A program made the position numbers and the translations under genes. Shown one piece after another: positions 6,177 through 11,962 of a DNA stretch of 13,318 bases. The DNA comes from Rhodospirillales bacterium (lineage in GTDB: Bacteria; Pseudomonadota; Alphaproteobacteria; Rhodospirillales_A; JACZKS01), in NCBI GenBank assembly GCA_018648445.1, contig JABGRG010000106.1, positions 1 through 13,318 on the forward strand, in the 5' to 3' direction. The notes below the pieces were generated by a model. That model made no database searches. It was not told the origin of the DNA and was given only the letters and a program-made list of their open reading frames with translations. How positions within the stretch are numbered: the stretch's first letter is position 1; the number at the start of each line of letters is the position of its first letter.

Positions 6177-7697
6177 TTAGTTGAACTTGACTTCAGCGAT
6201 ATGCACTTCGCTGTTGGTCGAGATCGACGGAGTGAAGTTAATGCGCGGGTTGACGCGTGAGTAGCCGATCATGTGGAACATCTGCACATCGACAACAAGC
6301 TCGTGCAACCGGGCGAACACGTCCTGCCACACCTTGTCACGGGCGGGGCCGGCGGCGGTGGCGCTGGCTTTGGTAATACCGGCATCGACCTGCTTGTCGC
6401 ACGTGGTCGACTGCGGGCCTTCACAACCGTACTTGAAGAACACCGAGAAGACCGGGTCGCCGTTGTTGTTGTCGTGCTGACCCTGTTGCAGAACGGGACC
6501 GCGATCCTGGGCAAAGGGCTTGGTGAAGATGTCGACCCACTGGCTGACTTCAACCATCTTCAGCTTCACGTTCAAGCCGGCTTCCGACAGCATGGCGTGC
6601 ATGGCTTCCATGGCTTCGGTCGCGTTCGGATAGATGCCGAGACGGCCAAGCATGACGATTTCCTTGCCGACGTCGACGCCGTCAGCCTTGGCTTCGGCAA
6701 CAAGCTTCTTGGCCTTGGCAAGATCATATGGCCACACTTTGAGCGCCGGATTGTGACCAGGAATGCTGGGCACAACGAGGTTGGTCATATTCACGACATC
6801 TTCGCTGAAAATGCTGCCGATCAATGCGTCGCGGTCGATGGCGTAGTTCATCGCCTGGCGAATGCGAATGTCATCCAACGGCTTTTGTGACATGTCAATG
6901 CGAAGGCGCGTGGTTTCGGAGTTAAAGTACCCGAAGTCCATCTTTTTGTCGGTGGCGTCCTGCAATGCGATGTTGGGCGCGATGTCGGCTTCGCCGGCCT
7001 TGACCATGGCAGCGCGGACCGCAGATTCTTTACGGAAGATGTAACGCGCGCCCTCGGCTTCGGGCTTGGCGCCCCAATAACCGTCAAAACGCGTCGTGAC
7101 CACTTCCTGTCCCGGAACCCATTTAACGAACTTGTATGGGCCGGTACCGACTGGGTTGCGGTCGCCCTTGAGCGGCTGCATGTTGGGGCCGGTGATGGTC
7201 ATGGTGCCGAGCATGGTCGGCAGGATCGGTTGCGTTTTCACGGTCGAGATATCGATGGTGTAGTCGTCCACCACCTTCACGGACATCTTGACGTTGCCGA
7301 ACATTTTCAGCCGGATTTCGCAATCGGATTTCGGATTAAGAGTGCGTTCGATGGCCTTCTTGGCGCTCGCCGCATTAAAGTCCGAACCATCATGGAATTT
7401 TACGCCCTTGCGCAGCGAAATCTGCCAAGTCAGGTCGCCGGTCTGTTTCCAGCCCGTCGCCAACTTCGCGGAGATTTTTGCCGTTTTGGGATCAATAAAG
7501 GTCAGGGTTTCGGTGATGTTCTGTTTGACGATGCGCCCGACATTCGAACGGGTCGATTCGCACGGATCAATGACATCGGGTTCTTCGGAAAGAACGACCG
7601 TAACAATCTTACCTGCAGCTTCGGCACCGGTGACCGCCATCAACGCGACGGCGCTTACGGCAAGCGGCAAGCCCAAAAGAAATTTTGTCCATTTCAT
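6177..7697 (-). CDS. ABC importer periplasmic substrate-binding protein, SBP_bac_5 (DppA/OppA) family
   Basis: 506 residues, typical length for the family. MKWTKFLLGL with a hydrophobic core and TGAEA|AGK gives a Sec signal peptide with likely cleavage after residue 27, so the protein is periplasmic and not a lipoprotein (no lipobox Cys). Family landmarks are LATGWKQ (79-85), TWQISLRKGVKFHDG (90-104), VGTGPYKF (183-190), and IRQAMNYAIDRDALI (279-293). There are only four cysteines in the mature part (46, 126, 425, 433); pairs 46/126 and 425/433 could be disulfides. The start ATG at 7697 has GGGAGAA about seven bases upstream. First gene of the importer operon. Relatives bind di- or oligopeptides, opines, glutathione, nickel chelates or oligosaccharides, so the ligand is not readable. 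The neighbouring acid-sugar enzymes make a non-peptide ligand worth considering. Confidence 0.92.
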   Translation of the reverse strand: MKWTKFLLGLPLAVSAVALMAVTGAEAAGKIVTVVLSEEPDVIDPCESTRSNVGRIVKQNITETLTFIDPKTAKISAKLATGWKQTGDLTWQISLRKGVKFHDGSDFNAASAKKAIERTLNPKSDCEIRLKMFGNVKMSVKVVDDYTIDISTVKTQPILPTMLGTMTITGPNMQPLKGDRNPVGTGPYKFVKWVPGQEVVTTRFDGYWGAKPEAEGARYIFRKESAVRAAMVKAGEADIAPNIALQDATDKKMDFGYFNSETTRLRIDMSQKPLDDIRIRQAMNYAIDRDALIGSIFSEDVVNMTNLVVPSIPGHNPALKVWPYDLAKAKKLVAEAKADGVDVGKEIVMLGRLGIYPNATEAMEAMHAMLSEAGLNVKLKMVEVSQWVDIFTKPFAQDRGPVLQQGQHDNNNGDPVFSVFFKYGCEGPQSTTCDKQVDAGITKASATAAGPARDKVWQDVFARLHELVVDVQMFHMIGYSRVNPRINFTPSISTNSEVHIAEVKFN

Positions 7698-7770
7698 CGT
7701 AACTTCTCCCTGTCGTTGCTTGGGTTGAATGTTTTGGCGTCTGACAGATGGTTAATTAATGTATCACACA

Positions 7771-7799
7771 ATGCTAACAAATCGTCGCATTGCGATCAA
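7771..7799 (-). promoter_or_regulatory. Candidate promoter for the ABC importer operon
   Basis: On the - strand, TTGATC (7799-7794) and TAGCAT (7776-7771) are separated by exactly 17 bp and each matches 4/6 of the sigma-70 boxes. Transcription would start near 7764, about 67 nt before the binding-protein ATG. The near-palindrome at 7785-7795 lies across the -35/spacer boundary, a natural place for a repressor. This is weak evidence by eye. Confidence 0.3.
7786..7794 (+). repeat. CGCATTGCG motif, copy upstream of the importer operon
   Basis: CGCATTGCG sits inside the 11-base near-palindrome TCGCA-T-TGCGA (7785-7795), 89 bp before the importer start and overlapping its candidate promoter. The same nonamer occurs in reverse orientation before the IclR gene (9977-9985). 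A third copy lies inside a coding region (13165-13173), so chance cannot be excluded. Confidence 0.45.
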
Positions 7800-7944
7800 C
7801 CGTCCCTTCGACAAATCTGAACGGGAAAGAAAAGAACCGTGCCATTGCAACCACGAGCTTTTCCCCTGTCGTGTCCCCTCTTCTTTCGCCTCTTTCGGCG
7901 AGTGGACGATTGTTGCCGGAGTTTGACGGCATCACGTATTAACG

Positions 7945-7970
7945 TTACCATGAGAACGTTCTCATGGTAA
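7945..7970. promoter_or_regulatory. 26-bp perfect palindrome, likely operator for the LacI-family regulator
   Basis: The half-site TTACCATGAGAAC (7945-7957) is followed immediately by its exact reverse complement (7958-7970). The core TGAGAA-CG-TTCTCA has the central CpG and the 14-bp symmetry typical of LacI/GalR-family operators. The centre is about 113 bp before the LacI-type gene and 260 bp before the importer operon, between the two. It overlaps the candidate -35 of the LacI-type gene, which fits autorepression. That this regulator binds it is inference from position and symmetry; the palindrome itself is directly visible. Confidence 0.75.
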
Positions 7971-7988
7971 ATATGTTTCATTTATACT
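7959..7988 (+). promoter_or_regulatory. Candidate promoter of the LacI-family gene
   Basis: TTCTCA (7959-7964) and TATACT (7983-7988) are separated by 18 bp. The -10 matches 5/6 positions, the -35 only 4/6. The -35 lies within the right half of the 26-bp palindrome, so a repressor bound there would block RNA polymerase. Leader of about 75 nt. Confidence 0.35.
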
Positions 7989-8028
7989 AGTTTTTTTGGC
8001 ACTTAATTTGAGTGTTTGAATTTGGTTC

Positions 8029-8036
8029 TGAGAACG
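8029..8036 (+). promoter_or_regulatory. Possible half-operator before the LacI-family gene
   Basis: TGAGAACG repeats exactly the left half plus central CpG of the palindrome core at 7951-7958. The right half is not conserved. It lies 72 bp (centre to centre about 75) downstream of the full site and 34 bp before the gene start. It could be a weak auxiliary site or a coincidence. Confidence 0.25.
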
Positions 8037-8070
8037 ACAACACACTCCAACCTAAACTGCGGCAACGACC

Positions 8071-9096
8071 ATGACCCGGCGAGTTACCATCAAGGATCTA
8101 GCGCGGGAACTCGGGATTTCGCACTCGACAGTCGCCCGGGCACTCACCGGGAATCCGCACGTTCTGCCCGAAACAAAAGCGCGCGTGCTTGAAGCGGCGG
8201 CAAAGCTTGGGTACGTGGTCAATTCCGGTGCCCGAATCCTGCGGGCAGGAACCAGCACCATTGTCGGGTTTGTCATTCCCGACGTGCAGAACGAAGTCAT
8301 GGCCGTATCCGCAAAAAGCATCGGGGAATGCTGCGTCGCCAATGGCCACCAGATGGTGCTGTCAAACTCAGACGAAGACCCCGATCTTGAACTGGCCAGC
8401 ATCCGAGCGCTGGCCGAGATCCGGGCAGCAGGCGCGGTCGTGATGCTGACCAGTTCGCCAAGGCGCGAAACGCTAAACCTGCTCAAGGAGTTTCCGGTCG
8501 TCCAAATTCTGCGCCGCAATGCGGCCCTGAACGCCGATTGGGTCGGTATCGACGACGGAGAATCGATGGCTTTGGCGGCCCGGCATCTCATCGAATTGGG
8601 CCATACGCGCATTGGATATGTCGGCGGCGTTATAGAGTTGAATACCGGATCGGACCGACTGGCCGGTTATCGCCGCGTTCTCGAGGAGCACGGACTTCCT
8701 TATGACGAAACAATCGTTTCCACTGGGTCGGTGCGGGCCGGTTTTGCGCGGGGAACCGTGGAGCCTCTATTACGCGCCGATCCACGGCCGACAGCGGTCA
8801 TCGGCGCCGGCTCCCGCATCACGCTGGGCGTGCTTGAAGGCCTTGAAGCGCTTGGACTTCGCATTCCCGATGACTTGTCCGTTGTCGGTTACACGGACCC
8901 ATCGTGGCTGCGCGGCTGGGGACCGGGAATAACGACCGTATCCGTTCCGATTCGCGAAGTTGGGGCAGCCGCCGGAGCGTTGGTTATGAAGAGAGTGCAC
9001 GAAGACTGGTCACCGAATGACGCGAGCATCGTTCCGGTTTCATCGACCTTCGCGCCGTCGCTGGTCGTGCGCGGCAGCACTTCGTCTCGACAATAA
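8071..9096 (+). CDS. LacI-family transcriptional regulator
   Basis: 341 residues, the standard LacI/GalR length. The N-terminal helix-turn-helix TIKDLARELGISHSTVARAL covers 6-25, with the recognition helix at STVARAL. NSGARILRAG (51-60) is the hinge region, and the periplasmic-binding-protein-like effector domain runs from about 62 to 337. Conserved features include GFVIPD (66-71), the HLIELGHTRIGYVGG segment (172-186), and IPDDLSVVGYTDPSW (265-279). The tryptophan-rich stretch W279/W283 near the usual GYDD site probably shapes the effector pocket. ATG at 8071 has no good Shine-Dalgarno (GCGGCAACGACC), so expression is probably low, as is common for repressors. It is divergent from the importer operon with a 26-bp palindrome between, which implies control of itself and perhaps of the importer. 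The effector is likely a sugar, sugar acid or pathway intermediate (inference). Confidence 0.93.
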   Translation: MTRRVTIKDLARELGISHSTVARALTGNPHVLPETKARVLEAAAKLGYVVNSGARILRAGTSTIVGFVIPDVQNEVMAVSAKSIGECCVANGHQMVLSNSDEDPDLELASIRALAEIRAAGAVVMLTSSPRRETLNLLKEFPVVQILRRNAALNADWVGIDDGESMALAARHLIELGHTRIGYVGGVIELNTGSDRLAGYRRVLEEHGLPYDETIVSTGSVRAGFARGTVEPLLRADPRPTAVIGAGSRITLGVLEGLEALGLRIPDDLSVVGYTDPSWLRGWGPGITTVSVPIREVGAAAGALVMKRVHEDWSPNDASIVPVSSTFAPSLVVRGSTSSRQ

Positions 9097-9104
9097 GAGA
9101 TGCG

Positions 9105-9935
9105 TCATCCCGCGTTCGACGTCGCAGGCAGCCCAACCTCGGACAGCGCCTGGGTTGCCTTTGAAACCGCCCCGGCCGTCTCCAGCAGCTTTGGCGCCGC
9201 CATTAATTCGAAGGCCTCCATATCCATGCGCTCGGAAGCGATGGTGGCGCTTATCGAGGCAATCGCGTTGCCGTCGGCATCGACGATTGGCGCCGCCAGG
9301 CTCCTCAACCCGAAAGCGTTCTGCTGGTCCGAGATGGCATAACCGCGGGCTGCCGTCGCCTCCAGAATTTCCAAAATCCCGGCAAGATCGGTCACTGTTC
9401 TTTCAGAGAGTTTCACGCGTTCCGTTGCACCCAGAATGGAAATCCTGCGTTCGCGCGGGAGATGCGACAACAACGCGAACCCCACGGCGGTGCCATAGAC
9501 CGGAATGCGGCTTCCGATCCGGCGAACCAGACCAAGACGTGTCAGGTTTTCCTCGACCCGGTCGATATAGACCACCTCGGCCCCATCCAGTACCGCCAGG
9601 GATGCCGCGTCGCAGAAAGCGGGGACCAGATCGCGTAATTTGGGATTGGCTATCGCCCTGATGTCCAGACCGGCCAAAGCGTTTAGACCTAGATCCATGC
9701 ACTTCAGGGCCAGACGGTAGGTTTTCTCCACGCGGCCATGTTCCAGGTAACCCAAATGTTCGAGCGTCACGACCATTCTGTAGGCGACACCCCGATCGAA
9801 GCCCGCTGCGCGGGCGATTTCCGCGACCGTGCGATCTGTTCCAATGTCTGTGAAACTCTCAAGGATGCGAAACGCCTTTACGACGGAGCGAACGATATCC
9901 CGTTCACTGCCTTTCCTGGTGTCCGGTTTGGCCAC
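9105..9935 (-). CDS. IclR-family transcriptional regulator
   Basis: 276 residues when started at GTG 9935. The winged helix-turn-helix occupies about 15-75, with the recognition segment RTVAEIARAAGFDRGVAYRMVVTLEHLGYLE (35-65). The IclR effector domain follows at about 90-265, with LAVLDGAEVVYIDRVE (113-128), IPVYGTAVGFALLS (144-157) and YAISDQQNAFGLRSLAAPI (199-217), the family signature. I chose GTG because AGGAGG (9940-9945) lies just before it; the in-frame TTG at 10004 would add 23 residues outside the fold. It is tail to tail with the LacI-family gene (8 bp between stops) and lies downstream of the EamA transporter gene on the same strand, with 119 bp between them. IclR proteins often control aromatic or acid-sugar catabolism. 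A CGCATTGCG motif in its leader recurs before the importer operon. Confidence 0.92.
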   Translation of the reverse strand: MAKPDTRKGSERDIVRSVVKAFRILESFTDIGTDRTVAEIARAAGFDRGVAYRMVVTLEHLGYLEHGRVEKTYRLALKCMDLGLNALAGLDIRAIANPKLRDLVPAFCDAASLAVLDGAEVVYIDRVEENLTRLGLVRRIGSRIPVYGTAVGFALLSHLPRERRISILGATERVKLSERTVTDLAGILEILEATAARGYAISDQQNAFGLRSLAAPIVDADGNAIASISATIASERMDMEAFELMAAPKLLETAGAVSKATQALSEVGLPATSNAG

Positions 9936-9939
9936 TCCA

Positions 9940-9945
9940 CCTCCT
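9940..9945 (-). promoter_or_regulatory. Ribosome binding site deciding a GTG start for the IclR gene
   Basis: A full AGGAGG lies four bases before GTG at 9935. The spacing is short, but no other start in this frame has a comparable site. Confidence 0.6.
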
Positions 9946-9976
9946 CGTCGACCCAAAAAATCGACCGTAATGTATC

Positions 9977-9985
9977 CGCAATGCG
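9977..9985 (-). repeat. CGCATTGCG motif, copy upstream of the IclR gene
   Basis: Read on the IclR coding strand it is tCGCATTGCGg, a 10-of-10 match (tCGCATTGCG) to + strand 7785-7794 before the importer operon. It lies 42 bp before the GTG start, just downstream of the candidate promoter at 10004-10032. That position would suit autorepression. Confidence 0.45.
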
Positions 9986-10003
9986 AACAATTACCCGCAG
10001 GCA

Positions 10004-10032
10004 AGGTTACCGGCTCGACTGAATTCTGTCAA
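10004..10032 (-). promoter_or_regulatory. Candidate promoter of the IclR gene
   Basis: A perfect TTGACA -35 (10032-10027) and TAACCT (10009-10004) are separated by 17 bp on the - strand. The -10 is poor (3/6). Transcription would start near 9997 with a leader of about 60 nt. The -35 abuts one arm of an 8-bp inverted repeat (10019-10058). Confidence 0.4.
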
Positions 10033-10058
10033 ATGCCGCCGTTTCGGTGGGAATTCAG
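10019..10058. repeat. 8-bp inverted repeat CTGAATTC ... GAATTCAG between the EamA and IclR genes
   Basis: CTGAATTC (10019-10026) and GAATTCAG (10051-10058) flank a 24-base spacer. The spacer itself has a 5-bp CCGCC/GGTGG stem (10036-10040 with 10046-10050, one G.U). The right arm contains the EamA stop codon (10055-10057) and the left arm adjoins the IclR -35. It might be an operator pair or a weak terminator. No U-run follows, which argues against a classical terminator. Confidence 0.4.
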
Positions 10059-10948
10059 GAAGGCTCGGGTAGGCTCGACCGCCCACCGCGCCGCCTCTCA
10101 TCCCTGACCAGAAGGATGACCGCCAGAAAAATCACCGTCGCGCCGGCCCAGGTCCACAATCCCGGAACCTCGCCGAATGCGGCAAAGCCGATCACCGCAA
10201 TGATTGGAAGGCGAAGGAAATCGATGGGCACTAGCGTGGACGCATCTCCGAATTGGAGCGCCTTGGAAAAACAAAGCTGTGCGACGACGCCCAACAACCC
10301 CTGAAAAACCAGCCATGCCAGCGCATACCACGACGGCCACGTCCATACGGGAATAGACGCCAAAAGCGCCATCGGCGTCAGCAGCAAAACGTTCCAGAAA
10401 ACGATGGTTTGGCTTTCTTCTTCCGCCGAGAGGTATTTGATAGCGAGCCCGAGGGCCGCAATGATGAGCGCCGCTCCCACCGCGAACAGCGCCCCCACGC
10501 CCATCGTGTCACCGCCCGGGCGGATAACGATCAGAACACCCAGAAAACCCAGTATTGTGGCCGCCATGCGGAGCGGCCTCATTTTCTCGCCCAGGAACAG
10601 CCATGCCCCCAACGCCGCGAACAGCGGCATCGAAAACATTATGGCGGTCAGGTCCGCCAAAGCCATCAGCGAAACGGCGTAGAAAAAAGCGCCAAGTGCC
10701 ACCAGCTTTCCGGCGGCGCGGGCCAGATGCAGAAACGGATGCTTGGTGGCGAATTGGGCAATTCCTCCGCGCCAAATCCACGGAGCCATGAATACGAGGC
10801 TGAATAGCGTGCGAAAGAAGACGATTTCGAACGGGTGCAAGTCCACAACCAACAGCCGGACGACAACCGTATCGAGCGCAACCGCCGTGGCCACACACAC
10901 CATCAGCAATACGCCAATCAGGATCGATGGTGTTTTCCCCTGTTCCAT
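10055..10948 (-). CDS. EamA-family (drug/metabolite transporter) membrane protein
   Basis: 297 residues with about ten membrane helices in two EamA repeats (about 10-142 and 152-282), the standard DMT layout. Features include FEIVFFRTLFSLVFMAPW (40-57) in the first repeat, LFLGEK (117-122) closing helix 4, GFLGVLIVIRPG (134-145), and in the second repeat VVAQLCFSKALQFGDASTLVPIDFLRLPI (221-249). Members of the RhaT/YdcZ/RarD group export amino acids, purines or other metabolites, or take up sugars; the substrate is not predictable. ATG at 10948 has no strong Shine-Dalgarno (CCCGATAGAAA). It is divergent from the DUF1932 gene across 117 bp and is followed on the same strand by the IclR gene, so the IclR protein may control it. 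Confidence 0.9.
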   Translation of the reverse strand: MEQGKTPSILIGVLLMVCVATAVALDTVVVRLLVVDLHPFEIVFFRTLFSLVFMAPWIWRGGIAQFATKHPFLHLARAAGKLVALGAFFYAVSLMALADLTAIMFSMPLFAALGAWLFLGEKMRPLRMAATILGFLGVLIVIRPGGDTMGVGALFAVGAALIIAALGLAIKYLSAEEESQTIVFWNVLLLTPMALLASIPVWTWPSWYALAWLVFQGLLGVVAQLCFSKALQFGDASTLVPIDFLRLPIIAVIGFAAFGEVPGLWTWAGATVIFLAVILLVRDERRRGGRSSLPEPS

Positions 10949-11053
10949 TTTCTATCGGGTGCCCGTTCTATTCAGCAACGCACCGCATCAAATCTGCTAA
11001 GGTTGTGTGAAGTCAATGGCGTTGGGCCGCTTAAGCAATTTCTTTGCGAAAAC

Positions 11054-11062
11054 AGGAGAGGA
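11054..11062 (+). promoter_or_regulatory. Ribosome binding site deciding the DUF1932-gene start
   Basis: AGGAGAGGA ends three bases before ATG at 11066. This rules out the long upstream extension of the same open frame (from 10835), whose first 77 codons overlap the divergent transporter gene. Confidence 0.7.
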
Positions 11063-11065
11063 CAT

Positions 11066-11962
11066 ATGCCAACGGGAACCGTAGCCATCGTGAGCCCCGG
11101 TGATATGGGACACAATGCGGGGAAAGCGGTTAAAGATGAGGGCTTGCGCATCATCACATGCCTGAGCGGACGCAGCGAACGTACGCGAATTCTTTCCGCC
11201 AAGGCCGGTTTCGCAGATTTCCCGTCACTGGAAGAGATGATCGGGGCTGCCGATCTTATCGTGTCGATCATGCCGCCGTCGAATGCCTTGGGTGCGGCCC
11301 AAACCATGGCCAGCGCGATGAAGCGGGCCGGAAAGACACCGCCTTACGCGGATTGCAACGCGACCTCGCCGCAAACAACGCAACGCATCGGCGACGCCAT
11401 TTCGGCGGCCGGCGCTCCCTATATCGACGGCGGCATCGTCGGCCCCGGTCCAGGAACAACCGCTAACCCGACGCGCTTCTATGTCAGCGGACCCGCCGCA
11501 GACGCCATGATGATCCTTCAGGGACCGCACATCAAGGTGGTCAACCTTGGCGACGAAATCGGACGCGCCTCCGCCGTCAAAATGTGCTTTGCGGCAATCA
11601 CCAAGGGAACGTGGACGTTATACGCTGCGTCTTTGCTTGCCGCCGAGACGCTCGGGATAACCGACGAGCTTCATGCCGAGTTATCCAGCAGCCGTCCGAA
11701 AGATTTCGCCGAAATGGAACGGATGGTCCCACGGCTCCCGCTGGATGCGGAACGCTGGATCGGCGAGATGAACGAAATCTCCGAGACCTTTTCCGGGACC
11801 GGGGTCACACCGGATTTCCACAATGGCGCTGCCGCGATTTTCGAACTGCTGGCGCAAACACCTATTGCCCAGGAAACCCGTGAAACGGTGGACACGACCC
11901 GAACCCTGAAACAGGCACTCGCCATCTGCGCCTCGGCACTGGTGGCCTCTAAACAACCATAG
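11066..11962 (+). CDS. NAD(P)-binding 6-phosphogluconate-dehydrogenase-like protein with DUF1932 C-terminal domain
   Basis: 298 residues. The N-terminal Rossmann domain begins VAIVSPGDMGHNAG (6-19), the G-D-M-G variant of the GxGxMG motif found in DUF1932 proteins. DLIVSIMPPSNA (63-74) and YADCNATSP (94-102) fit the 6PGDH/HIBADH fold. PYIDGGIVGPGPG (118-130) replaces the usual FxDAPVSGG. The C-terminal DUF1932 part has EIGRASAVKMCFAAITKGTWTLYAASLLAAE (164-194) with the family lysine K172, then RWIGEMNEISETFSGTGVTPDFHNGAAAIFE (230-260). It is likely an oxidoreductase of a small hydroxy acid; the exact reaction of this group is poorly known. It is a lone + strand gene, divergent from the EamA gene, and its 3' end overlaps the convergent 2-hydroxyacid dehydrogenase by 14 bp. 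Confidence 0.9.
   Translation: MPTGTVAIVSPGDMGHNAGKAVKDEGLRIITCLSGRSERTRILSAKAGFADFPSLEEMIGAADLIVSIMPPSNALGAAQTMASAMKRAGKTPPYADCNATSPQTTQRIGDAISAAGAPYIDGGIVGPGPGTTANPTRFYVSGPAADAMMILQGPHIKVVNLGDEIGRASAVKMCFAAITKGTWTLYAASLLAAETLGITDELHAELSSSRPKDFAEMERMVPRLPLDAERWIGEMNEISETFSGTGVTPDFHNGAAAIFELLAQTPIAQETRETVDTTRTLKQALAICASALVASKQP

Larger units (their letters stand above)
7698..8070. other. 373-bp divergent control region between the importer operon and the LacI-type regulator
   Basis: Holds a candidate importer promoter (7771-7799), a 9-bp near-palindromic motif (7786-7794), a TTAATTAA palindrome (7752-7759), a 26-bp perfect palindrome (7945-7970), a candidate LacI-gene promoter (7959-7988) and a half-operator (8029-8036). 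It is more A+T-rich near 7970-8030 than the coding regions. The stretch 7800-7930 shows no structure I can support. A 61-codon - strand open frame at 7796-7981 runs through the palindrome and has no ribosome site, so I do not count it as a gene. Confidence 0.7.

Noticed and set aside
7752..7780. CRP-like site around TTAATTAATGTATCACACAA
   Set aside because: Only one TCACA half is present; the TGTGA half at the right spacing is missing.
7796..7981. 61-codon - strand open frame in the control region
   Set aside because: It runs through the 26-bp palindrome, has no ribosome site, shows an Arg/Lys-rich low-complexity make-up and matches no family I recognise.
11029..11036. GCTTAAGC palindrome in the DUF1932 leader
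   Set aside because: Only 8 bp, no second copy, and such short palindromes are expected by chance in this length of DNA.
10835..11065. Extended N-terminus of the DUF1932 gene
   Set aside because: The extra 77 codons overlap the divergent EamA gene and look like its antisense shadow; a strong ribosome site precedes ATG 11066.
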